Shown here piece by piece: positions 7,318-13,961 of a stretch of 19,943 bases of DNA. Each line of letters starts with the position of its first letter. The first letter of the stretch is position 1. The position numbers and the translations under genes were made by a program. The notes under the pieces are model-generated. The model saw only the letters and a program-made list of their open reading frames with translations. It did no database searches and was not told the DNA's origin. Source of the stretch: JAZKSG01 sp964384785 (GTDB lineage Archaea; Thermoplasmatota; E2; DHVEG-1); the NCBI GenBank assembly GCA_964384785.1, contig CAYLLH010000098.1:1-19943 (forward strand), in the 5' to 3' direction.

Positions 7318-8090
7318 AGTAAACTGTTAACTATTATGATAATTCCAAATGAGAATATTATAACTCCAGCAATTCTAGCTAGTTTATCCTCATCTATTTT
7401 ATTTGCATATTTTGATCCGATAAGTGCACCAATTATTGCCGGTATAACTAAAAAAGGAAGTTTATCAAGTAAAATCTCGCCTTGGATGCCATGAGAGACA
7501 GCTCCTGTACCAGCTATAAAAAACATCATAAAAAGACTGGTTCCAACGGCTTTATGAAAACTGTAACCAATTACAAAAATCAGGATTACAGCAATAATTC
7601 TTCCTCCACCTAATCCTGAAAACCCGCTGATGAATCCAACAAGTATCCCCATGAATAAAAATGATAAAAATTTATGTTCCTTAAAAAAATTAAATTTTAG
7701 TTTTTTATTTATATACTCTACATTTTTTTTTACGCCGTTTCTTGCGAAATTGAAACCTACAAATAGGATAAAAATTCCTATAAAGAGTTTTAAACCAACT
7801 TCGGGAGCTTTGGATGTAAATTGACTTCCAATTATTGAACCAGTTACTCCGAATAGTATTAAAAAAGCTGATGATTTTAGATCAACGTTTTTGTTTTTTA
7901 GATATATTAACCCTGCAGTTAGACCCATCATACTATCTATTGCAAGAGTGGTTCCTATAGCGTTATGTGTTTTGTATCCTAATACTATTGTTAAAATTGG
8001 AATCAGTAGAGTTGCAGCTGTGCCTGAGGCAGTACTTACAAATATTCCAATTCCTAATGAGATTAAAACAAGTATTAGTATCTCAATCAT
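7314..8090 (-). CDS. TauE/SafE family membrane transporter
   Basis: A 258-aa integral membrane protein with about eight helices in two homologous halves. Each half opens with the family signature: VSTASGTAATLLIPILT near residue 18 and ISGFSGLGGGRIIAVILI near 153. AIGTTLA and AVGTSLF mark equivalent positions in the two halves. Members export sulfite, sulfoacetate and related organosulfur anions, or are of unknown substrate. The neighbouring sulfotransferase is convergent, so a sulfur link is only suggestive. No SD is seen before the ATG; closely placed TATA-like elements suggest a very short or absent leader. Family is certain; substrate is not. Confidence 0.9.
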   Translation of the reverse strand: MIEILILVLISLGIGIFVSTASGTAATLLIPILTIVLGYKTHNAIGTTLAIDSMMGLTAGLIYLKNKNVDLKSSAFLILFGVTGSIIGSQFTSKAPEVGLKLFIGIFILFVGFNFARNGVKKNVEYINKKLKFNFFKEHKFLSFLFMGILVGFISGFSGLGGGRIIAVILIFVIGYSFHKAVGTSLFMMFFIAGTGAVSHGIQGEILLDKLPFLVIPAIIGALIGSKYANKIDEDKLARIAGVIIFSFGIIIIVNSLL

Positions 8091-8117
8091 TTTTTTTCAA
8101 ACTTTTATAGTTTTTGG

Positions 8118-8127
8118 GGTTTATAAG
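8118..8127 (-). promoter_or_regulatory. TATA-like element between tauE and the small ORFs
   Basis: Read on the reverse strand, CTTATAAACC is about 30 nt before the tauE ATG and could set a start near 8097. A second candidate, ACTATAAAAG (8101-8110), is closer. The same bases could also serve rightward transcription towards the inverted repeat. Confidence 0.4.
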
Positions 8128-8166
8128 ATTCGGGTTTATTTTTTTAAAAAAAGGTTATTATAATGT

Positions 8167-8229
8167 TGGATCTAGTTTGGTAGAAAGAGGTGATATAGAT
8201 GAAAAACTTCTTTATCCAAACTAGATCCA
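8167..8229. repeat. Perfect 14-bp inverted repeat with 35-nt loop
   Basis: The arms TGGATCTAGTTTGG (8167-8180) and CCAAACTAGATCCA (8216-8229) are exact reverse complements. The loop holds a near-consensus SD (AGAGGTGAT, 8186-8194) and an ATG (8199). A perfect 14-bp match this close is very unlikely by chance. In RNA it would be a stable hairpin presenting the SD and start codon in the loop; in DNA it could be an operator. No target-site duplication is visible next to the arms, so a miniature transposon is less likely. Confidence 0.85.
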
Positions 8230-8339
8230 TTTGTAGTTATGACAACCTCATTTTTATATTTTGCCGTTATATGATAATATTCATAACTTTTGTTTCTTGT
8301 TTTATTTTTTTTAAGAAGTTTTTCTTATTTTCTCCATAA
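8199..8339 (+). CDS. Putative 46-aa hydrophobic small protein
   Basis: ATG 8199 follows one of the two best SD sites in the window (AGAGGTGAT, 4-nt spacer). The ORF runs 46 codons to TAA: a polar N-terminus (MKNFFIQTRSICSYDN), then one long hydrophobic segment (about residues 17-40, including YMIIFITFVSCFIFF) with a KK pair and an aromatic tail. That profile fits a single-pass small membrane protein. The right arm of the inverted repeat lies in codons 6-11. The DNA is T-rich, so a chance ORF is possible, but the SD argues for translation. Not recognised as any known family. Confidence 0.4.
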   Translation: MKNFFIQTRSICSYDNLIFIFCRYMIIFITFVSCFIFFKKFFLFSP

Positions 8340-8368
8340 TGTTTTGTATATATAATATTATTTAGAAA

Positions 8369-8378
8369 AATATAAATA
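8369..8378 (+). promoter_or_regulatory. TATA box for the 44-aa gene
   Basis: AATATAAATA preceded by an A-rich BRE-like stretch. A start near 8400 gives a short leader containing the AGGGGG site at 8424-8429. Confidence 0.45.
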
Positions 8379-8438
8379 CAAGTTGTGACTTATTGTATCA
8401 TGGTAACAGTTATCAATATAATTAGGGGGTCTTAAAAA

Positions 8439-8573
8439 ATAGAAGAAAAAAAATTTAATCCTGAAAAAATAAAAAATCTCTCAGAAGAAGAACAAATGGG
8501 ATTAATGTTACAAAAACTAGAAACCATAGAAAACTTTTATCCAACATATAGAACTATGATAAAAAAAGAATAA
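8439..8573 (+). CDS. Small 44-aa charged protein, apparent ATA start
   Basis: From ATA 8439 the frame encodes 44 residues, lysine/glutamate-rich, with a predicted helix (IKNLSEEEQMGLMLQKLETI) and the C-terminal segment NFYPTYRTMIKKE. It is not recognised. The stop at 8433-8435 closes the frame upstream, and the first ATG (8496) is at codon 20 with no good SD. The AGGGGG site (8424-8429) is 9 nt before the ATA, and a TATA box is suitably placed, so translation from ATA, or less likely from the internal ATG, is inferred. It ends 12 nt before the convergent CBS gene. Confidence 0.5.
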   Translation: MEEKKFNPEKIKNLSEEEQMGLMLQKLETIENFYPTYRTMIKKE

Positions 8574-8585
8574 AAAAAATAAAAA

Positions 8586-9083
8586 TCATTCATCATCAAT
8601 AGGATGATACTGAGAAGCCATATAATACTTATGAATCAGTTGAGATAATGTAATCTCACCAACAATTTTATCATCTTCAATAACAGCAAGACGCCTAACA
8701 CGATGACGAATCATACGAAGAAGAATATCCTCAATTTTTTCATCCCACTTACAAATAACAGGATCATGAGACATAACCTCCTCAGCCCGACCCTTAGTAC
8801 CATGATGATATTTCTTAGGAACACCAAAAACACTATAGTTAACCTTTTTAGGAGGGGCAAGAATCTTTAAAACATCATGACGAGTGATAACACCTTCAAC
8901 TTTTTTATCCTCCATATTATTAATCACCCATACATGCGATTTACCATCTAGGATAGATAAAACATGAGAAATAGGTTCATCTTTTTTAATCAATGGAATA
9001 TCCCACATTTTTTTATCAGCAATTTGACTTACTTTTAGCTCATAAAAATCCTTTATAAGCCTTCCCTTAGGTTTTTTTACCAT
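8586..9083 (-). CDS. CBS-domain pair protein
   Basis: A 165-aa cytoplasmic protein consisting of two CBS motifs forming one Bateman module: about residues 16-75 (SQIADKKMWDIPLI...VEGVITRHDVLKIL) and 100-155 (AEEVMSHDPVI...IVGEITLSQLI). Such modules bind adenosine nucleotides or S-adenosylmethionine and regulate partner proteins, often transporters. It is the last gene of a reverse-strand operon, 20-40 nt after the antiporter gene, so control of that antiporter by nucleotide or ion state is a reasonable inference. I choose ATG 9083; an in-frame TTG at 9104 would add seven residues (FGCGKV type) and cannot be excluded. Confidence 0.85.
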   Translation of the reverse strand: MVKKPKGRLIKDFYELKVSQIADKKMWDIPLIKKDEPISHVLSILDGKSHVWVINNMEDKKVEGVITRHDVLKILAPPKKVNYSVFGVPKKYHHGTKGRAEEVMSHDPVICKWDEKIEDILLRMIRHRVRRLAVIEDDKIVGEITLSQLIHKYYMASQYHPIDDE

Positions 9084-9124
9084 AACTTTACCACAACCAA
9101 ACAAATCTTTCTAAACTATAAAAT

Positions 9125-10330
9125 TTACTCCACATTTGACTCCCCTGCTCTAATAATAGCAAAACGAGCAGCTACCGGCCCAACTATTTCAAAAACAACA
9201 GTAGTTGCCGCTATAACAGTAACGACTGTCGCAGCCATATCATACATACCCATACTTTCAAGTTTATTAGCCGCCAATAAAGATAAACCAATAGCAACAC
9301 CTGCTTGAGATAAAATAGCAAAACCAATATTATCTCGAATAACAGAATCTGCTTTAGACACCAACGCTCCAAAATAACTACCAAATAACTTTGCTACAAT
9401 CCTGCAAATTATATAAACAGCTCCTAAAAAACCAATACCAGTCAACATTGTTATATCAAGATGTATACCTGCAGTAATAAAAAATAAAACATAAATTGGA
9501 AGACTAATAGATCCAATATGATCAAAAACAGGACGGTTCTCCTGAGGATGGCGATTAATAACAACCATGCCTAAGGTTAAACCTGAAAGAATCAAAGAAA
9601 AACCCCAAAAAACAGCTAAACCCGAAGTAACAAGAATCGCTGTTAAACCCACTGTAATAATCTCCTCACGTTCATTAAGACGACGTAAAACAAAAGAAAA
9701 AAATAAACCAGAAATCAAACCTAAAACAATAGCACCACCGACTTCTAAAAGAGGGGTAAATAGCATATCAGAGAGTACTATGTGATTAGATATCAAAACG
9801 CCAACAATAGCAATAGAAAAAGCATAGATTAAAACAGCTAAACCATCATCAAAACCAACCACGGCAAGAATTGTATCAGTTAATTTGCCCTTAGCGTGAT
9901 ACTCATGGATAACAGCAACTGCACCAGCAGGAGCACTAGCCGGAGCTAAAGCCGCAAGAATCAAAGCAAGAGACATATTATTAGTTAAAAAATAAACACC
10001 CAAAAGCACTATAAAAAATGCTGCAGCACACTCGCCAATGATTATAACAAAAACACTACGACCCATCTTCTTAACAAGAGAACGAGTAAGATTACCACCA
10101 ATAATAAAAGCTACAAAACCAAGAGCAAAATTAGTAACAAGCTCAGTTTCAAGCTGATAAGTTTGAACTAAACCCAAAACATGCGGACCGATCAAAACAC
10201 CTGTTATAATATAACCAACTATACCCGTGATTCTCATCAGATGAGTGCCTTTCCCAACAAGAAAACCAAGACCAAGTGCTAAACCCAAAAGAAGAATAAT
10301 ATTAAAATCAGAGAAAGGCAGCTCAATCAT
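9125..10330 (-). CDS. CPA-family cation:proton antiporter (KefB/NapA-like)
   Basis: A 401-aa membrane protein with about 12-13 helices and no cytoplasmic TrkA-N domain. Hallmarks are GIVGYIITGVLIGPHVLGL (36-54), the discontinuous-helix region LAALAPASAPAGAVAVIHE, and the double aspartate in VVGFDDGLAVLIYA (Asp161-Asp162). A DD pair is typical of electrogenic Na+/H+ antiporters. It would exchange Na+ or K+ for H+ across the cell membrane. Start ATG 10330 has an AGGAT site 7 nt upstream and lies 21 nt after the stop of the Hint-protein gene, with the CBS gene following, so the three look like one transcript. Ion specificity cannot be read from the sequence. Confidence 0.9.
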   Translation of the reverse strand: MIELPFSDFNIILLLGLALGLGFLVGKGTHLMRITGIVGYIITGVLIGPHVLGLVQTYQLETELVTNFALGFVAFIIGGNLTRSLVKKMGRSVFVIIIGECAAAFFIVLLGVYFLTNNMSLALILAALAPASAPAGAVAVIHEYHAKGKLTDTILAVVGFDDGLAVLIYAFSIAIVGVLISNHIVLSDMLFTPLLEVGGAIVLGLISGLFFSFVLRRLNEREEIITVGLTAILVTSGLAVFWGFSLILSGLTLGMVVINRHPQENRPVFDHIGSISLPIYVLFFITAGIHLDITMLTGIGFLGAVYIICRIVAKLFGSYFGALVSKADSVIRDNIGFAILSQAGVAIGLSLLAANKLESMGMYDMAATVVTVIAATTVVFEIVGPVAARFAIIRAGESNVE

Positions 10331-10351
10331 TAAGAAATCCTAAACAAATTA

Positions 10352-11476
10352 CTAATAAATAAGCGTTGATATTTTATTAAAAAACTCTAAAAAAATAGGT
10401 TGTAAAAATAAAAAAATTTTTTCAAAAAAACTATGTAATTTTGAACTCAATAACAAATCATTAGGATATTCCTCATGCACTAACAGATCATTAGCAAAAT
10501 AATTATGCCGGCCTGAAAAAGACAAAATATTATAGGTCTGAATTCTTTCCTTTGAAAGTGTTATATTTGTTATATCAATCCATTCTTTTTTAGAATTTAA
10601 CAACCTATCACCCATCTCAAGTTTAAGCAAATCTTCTTTAACGAGGTTACTTCTCTTTCCACGTTCTATATCATAAACTGCCCAACCAACGTCTCCATCA
10701 GCTTTTTTCACATAAAACGCATGATCCACAGTCGCCTTTATCAAACCATTATTAATAGAGATAACTTTATGAACCGGGTTGCCAAGCATACTAACACACC
10801 AGATTGTATTCCTATTTTTTTCAATATTAAATCCTAAAACCCAATCACCAGCATATATATCCTCAATTTTTTTATGACTACCATCAGCCATAGTAATCAA
10901 AGTTCCAGCTGGAAAACAACATGGTCCATCATCTTCACCTGTAACCTCCACTGAATCAGTCGACTCATCAAATAAAGGATCATCCGGATCAAAACTTATA
11001 ACACCAGTTACTCTTACATTAACAGTTCTTGTACCTTCTTCACGGATATAGGCTTTGAAACTTGCTTCTTTTGACCAAGAAGAACCAGTTAGAAACCAAA
11101 ACCACATAACATTTGTATCATCTGCATCCCAGACTCCGAAAGGCAAAACAGGTTTAGGAGAGGAACTATCAGTAACATATTCAAACATATTAACTCCAGA
11201 GATAGAGGGGAGTTCAACATAGATTCCTACACCCTCATAGCTTCTATGCGCTTGAACATTTATTCGAAATTCTAACATTGAATCTACATCAGCTGTTAAA
11301 CTACTGTCCTCCCAACTTGAACCAGGTTTTCTAACCTCAAAATTTATATCTATATCTGCTGAGTCTGTAGACACGTCTTCAACATTTTTATTTATTTTAT
11401 TTGCAATACTAAAGCCAGCAATGTTACATGTAAAAAATAAAAAAACCATTAAAAAAACAATAATTTTTTGGATCAT
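10352..11476 (-). CDS. Secreted protein with C-terminal Hint (hedgehog/intein) domain
   Basis: A 374-aa protein. A signal peptide (4-25) precedes a beta-rich domain (about 40-183, Ig-like, acidic). A Hint autoprocessing domain then begins at Cys187 (CFPAGTLITMADGSHKKIED), with the block-B TVDH motif (Thr249-His252) and the C-terminal block NYFANDLLVHE (325-335). A Cys186-Cys187 pair precedes the cleavage point. The terminal Asn of inteins is Glu335, so splicing should be impossible; only the N-S acyl shift and thioester cleavage, as in hedgehog proteins, remain. A hydrophobic amphipathic tail (about 340-374) follows, in the place where hedgehogs have an adduct-binding region. SD GGGGG is 14 nt before the ATG. 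It is first in an operon with the antiporter and CBS genes. Confidence 0.85.
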   Translation of the reverse strand: MIQKIIVFLMVFLFFTCNIAGFSIANKINKNVEDVSTDSADIDINFEVRKPGSSWEDSSLTADVDSMLEFRINVQAHRSYEGVGIYVELPSISGVNMFEYVTDSSSPKPVLPFGVWDADDTNVMWFWFLTGSSWSKEASFKAYIREEGTRTVNVRVTGVISFDPDDPLFDESTDSVEVTGEDDGPCCFPAGTLITMADGSHKKIEDIYAGDWVLGFNIEKNRNTIWCVSMLGNPVHKVISINNGLIKATVDHAFYVKKADGDVGWAVYDIERGKRSNLVKEDLLKLEMGDRLLNSKKEWIDITNITLSKERIQTYNILSFSGRHNYFANDLLVHEEYPNDLLLSSKLHSFFEKIFLFLQPIFLEFFNKISTLIY

Positions 11477-11574
11477 ATCTCTATAAAAACCCCCATTTTT
11501 ATTTCTTTACCACTACAATAAAATTAACATGTGTTTATTAATATTTAAATTCTTGCTTAACAAAAAACAAAAAC

Positions 11575-11594
11575 AAATTGTTTTTAAACAATTT
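11575..11594. repeat. Palindrome in divergent promoter region
   Basis: AAATTGTT and AACAATTT form a perfect 8-bp inverted repeat with a 4-nt centre. It lies 20 bp upstream of the TATA box for the 11659 gene, in the 182-bp space shared with the divergent Hint-protein operon. It is a candidate operator, but AT-rich palindromes are common in this DNA. Confidence 0.4.
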
Positions 11595-11613
11595 TTAAGT
11601 CAATTTTTAAAAT

Positions 11614-11624
11614 AAATATAAATA
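11614..11624 (+). promoter_or_regulatory. TATA box for secreted helical protein
   Basis: AAATATAAATA places a start site near 11643 and a leader of about 16 nt before GTG 11659. Confidence 0.5.
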
Positions 11625-11658
11625 ATGCAACAAAATATCTACCACATGGTGAAGATAT

Positions 11659-12042
11659 GTGAAAAAATATATTTTAACCCTAACAGCAATAGCTGTAGCT
11701 GTACTAATGATCTCCTCAGCAACCGCTGTACCAAACACAAAATCAAAAACCACTCCAACAAAAACAATTAATCTGCAACAAATAAAAATAGATCTAAAAG
11801 AAAAAATAGAAGAAACAAAACTATTAAATATAGAACTCAATGGAATATTCGACTGGTTAATAGAACTAATAAAAACATTAATACAACTAGTATTCAGACT
11901 AATAGAAATCGTCTACGATCTAATAAGAATAGTAAACCTTGTAGAACGACTAATCAACGCATTACAAGTACTAATCAGCCTAGTTCAATATCTAATAGAA
12001 CTCATAACAGATCTAATACCTTCACAAGAAATACTAACATAA
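11659..12042 (+). CDS. Secreted protein with long Leu/Ile-rich amphipathic helix
   Basis: A 127-aa protein, not recognised. A clear signal peptide (KKYILTLTAIAVAVLMISSATA, residues 2-23) leads to a Thr/Lys-rich linker (25-40). About 80 residues follow that are almost wholly helix-forming, where hydrophobic residues recur every three to four positions (for example LIELIKTLIQLVFRLIEIVY, 67-86) to about residue 120. It has no Cys and no Gly after position 62. It could coat the outer membrane face, insert as a helical bundle, or be a small toxin- or pilin-like peptide; nothing decides between these. The start is GTG 11659 behind GGTGAAGAT. It is divergent from the Hint operon. Confidence 0.7.
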   Translation: MKKYILTLTAIAVAVLMISSATAVPNTKSKTTPTKTINLQQIKIDLKEKIEETKLLNIELNGIFDWLIELIKTLIQLVFRLIEIVYDLIRIVNLVERLINALQVLISLVQYLIELITDLIPSQEILT

Positions 12043-12051
12043 AAAAACCAA

Positions 12052-12062
12052 GATTTATAAAC
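12052..12062 (+). promoter_or_regulatory. TATA box for DUF599-like gene
   Basis: GATTTATAAAC lies 55-60 nt before the ATG, predicting a start near 12082 and a leader of about 33 nt with a weak AGGA SD. Confidence 0.45.
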
Positions 12063-12114
12063 AAATAAAACAATTCAAAAAAACTTACAATCAGAGTAAT
12101 ATAGGAAAAAAAAC

Positions 12115-12816
12115 ATGTTAGACATCATTCAACTAAACCTGTTAGCATTTGCAATTTTTATATTATGCATCTCAGTATATGGAATACAGTTAAAACTAGC
12201 TATGAGAAAACCCGGTACTGCAAAAAGAGGACTTTTAAACATTTTTTATGGCGAATGGGTAAAAATAATGGCTACACAAAAAGACAAGATAATACCAATA
12301 CAAACCATGAGAAATCTAATAATGAGTGTAACATTTCTATCATCATCAATACTTGTCATGCTCGGAGTATTAGTTAGATTCAATGATACAGGATTCATGG
12401 AATTCACATCCCTAACAAACTTAACCGCATCAAACATGTCCTATTTCAAAATAATGATCCTATCCATCACATTAGTATTTTCCCTTTTAGCCTTTCTCTT
12501 ATCACTGAGACAGATGGTAAGATTCACTATACTCATCGGAATCCCCTACAAAGACATAGAAAAAAAAGGATCAAAAGAGATAGAGGAAACACAAAACATA
12601 CACTGTTATCTAGACGCCCGTGCTTTACAACAAGAGGTCTTTATAAAAGCAATGAACCGATTCACCTATGGAATACGAGCCGTATTCTATTCAATAATAC
12701 TTTTATTTTGGTTTATGGGACCCTACATGTTTATAGCTGCATCAATAATAATAACCATATTCCTAATACAATTTATAGATGTAAGAACACCCTGCGAAGA
12801 AGAAACACCAATCTAA
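12115..12816 (+). CDS. DUF599-like membrane protein
   Basis: A 233-aa protein with four or five membrane helices: residues 7-27, about 68-88, 110-132, 187-203 and 205-222. The segment KIIPIQTMRNLIMSVTFLSS, with conserved Gln-Thr-x-Arg-Asn, and the later YLDARALQQEVFIKAMNRFT-type stretch, resemble the DUF599 family of plants and bacteria (220-250 aa, function unknown). The match is from memory of the family pattern, so it is probable, not certain. It ends 8 nt before the convergent small MscS gene, with a T-rich run over the junction that could terminate the transcript. Confidence 0.65.
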   Translation: MLDIIQLNLLAFAIFILCISVYGIQLKLAMRKPGTAKRGLLNIFYGEWVKIMATQKDKIIPIQTMRNLIMSVTFLSSSILVMLGVLVRFNDTGFMEFTSLTNLTASNMSYFKIMILSITLVFSLLAFLLSLRQMVRFTILIGIPYKDIEKKGSKEIEETQNIHCYLDARALQQEVFIKAMNRFTYGIRAVFYSIILLFWFMGPYMFIAASIIITIFLIQFIDVRTPCEEETPI

Positions 12817-12824
12817 AAAAACAA

Positions 12825-13706
12825 TTATTTTTTGTTTTTCTTTCTGAATAAAACCTCACTATGAGGGTAAGCAAACTCTACATTTTCAGAAGAAATAATT
12901 TTTTTATGAATCAAACGTCTAATATCGGTTGAAATCTTATTACGCATCTTAGCAATAGTAACATATCTAACCGTTGCCTCGATACCTGATGCTAAAAAAT
13001 TCAACCTAGTATGAGGTTTTTTTTCAACTTTTTTAGGATATCTTTTCCAAAGATCATTCATAGCTTCTTTAACCGCTGAAATCAAAATTTTCTCAGCAGA
13101 CTCTATATCACTTTCATAAGTTACAGAAACTTTGATTTCATCAAGTATGTAATCATCAGAACCCGTGTAATTTATAATTTCTTGATCAAAAATAATAGAA
13201 GTTGGCAACATAACCGTACGATTAGATCTCTCCTCACCTTCAATAGTACCACCAACTTCATCTAGATAAATATGGGTCATAGTAATATCAGTTATATCGC
13301 CGGTAACACCAGATATAACCACACGATCATCAATACGAATAGGTCTACGCATAACTATAATCAGCCAGGCAAGAACACCAGTAATCGGTTTCTGTAAAGC
13401 CCAACCAAGAGCAACAGTTAATAAACCAGCGATAAAACCAAATTCTGCCCAACTACCATAATAATATGCAAAAATAAACAAAAACAAAAAAAGAGCAAAA
13501 AGATATTTAATTAAACTAAAAAAAACAGCAACATTATGCATCTGTTTTTTAGATTTAACTTTTTTAATTAGAAATCTCCTAATTAATCTAAAGATTATAC
13601 TAAAAACAACAAAAGTAATAACAACAATTAGAATCAAACCTATAAGATCAGAATATTCCGAAAGGAACCCTTCAACCGCGTTATCAAAAACACTAAGAAA
13701 CCACAT
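12825..13706 (-). CDS. Small MscS-family mechanosensitive channel
   Basis: A 293-aa protein of about E. coli MscS size. Helices lie at about 20-40 and 63-83, then the pore helix FIAGLLTVALGWALQKPITG (91-110) and the beta domain MRRPIRIDDRVVISG...GDITDITMTHIYLDEVGG. A C-terminal vestibule runs to residue 285. The pore helix has the Ala/Gly-Leu packing pattern of the family (TVALGWALQ). It acts in the cytoplasmic membrane as a tension-gated valve, and is the second MscS in the window, differing from the first in lacking an extracellular domain. No SD is seen before the ATG, suggesting a leaderless or short-leader mRNA. Confidence 0.9.
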   Translation of the reverse strand: MWFLSVFDNAVEGFLSEYSDLIGLILIVVITFVVFSIIFRLIRRFLIKKVKSKKQMHNVAVFFSLIKYLFALFLFLFIFAYYYGSWAEFGFIAGLLTVALGWALQKPITGVLAWLIIVMRRPIRIDDRVVISGVTGDITDITMTHIYLDEVGGTIEGEERSNRTVMLPTSIIFDQEIINYTGSDDYILDEIKVSVTYESDIESAEKILISAVKEAMNDLWKRYPKKVEKKPHTRLNFLASGIEATVRYVTIAKMRNKISTDIRRLIHKKIISSENVEFAYPHSEVLFRKKNKK

Positions 13707-13783
13707 ATAAACAAAACCAAATAAATATCTTCAAATACTTAAACATTTATGAAACAAAACTTAAAAAAAAATTTCAAGCGAAA

Positions 13784-13791
13784 GAAATATA
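13784..13791 (+). promoter_or_regulatory. BRE/TATA for the microprotein gene
   Basis: CGAAAG followed by AAATATAA has the BRE-TATA layout. A start near 13812 lies just ahead of the AAGGTGATG SD at 13817-13825. Confidence 0.5.
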
Positions 13792-13828
13792 ACTACATAG
13801 TTACATACTATTTTTTAAGGTGATGCGG

Positions 13829-13959
13829 ATGCAGAAAACATTATTTGATTTTATAGAAGAAAACAATATAGAAAACTCAAAAAATAATATACATTAAAAA
13901 ACCCAGAAAAATTAAAAAAATATTTTTTCCAAAGCTGGGGAGGAAAAAAAGCGAATTAA
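13829..13959 (+). CDS. Microprotein with PCNA-interacting-like motif, apparent frameshift
   Basis: Behind a near-consensus SD (AAGGTGATG), an ATG (13829, or 13823 two codons upstream) opens a frame that starts MQKTLFDFIEENNIENSKN and stops at 13897, giving 22 residues. From 13888 another frame reads TLKNPEKLKKYFFQSWGGKK and stops at 13959, only 2 nt before the convergent regulator gene ends. This looks like one 43-aa gene broken by a missing base near 13890-13893. QKTLFDFI fits the PIP-box pattern Q-x-x-L-x-x-F-(hydrophobic) by which archaeal replication proteins bind the PCNA clamp. The match is from motif only. It could be a decaying gene, a sequencing error or two tiny ORFs. Confidence 0.45.
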
Positions 13960-13961
13960 TA

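Noticed and set aside
8167..8229. Miniature inverted-repeat transposon
   Set aside because: It is only 63 bp long, no flanking duplication is visible and I saw no second copy in the window.
13879..13885. A AAA AAT heptamer in the right phase for programmed -1 frameshifting in the microgene
   Set aside because: A slip there runs at once into TAA (13885-13887) in the new frame, so it cannot join the two parts.
13902..13939. CCCAG/CTGGG stem with inner A/T pairing, as a terminator
   Set aside because: It overlaps the likely coding extension of the microgene and the internal loop is large.
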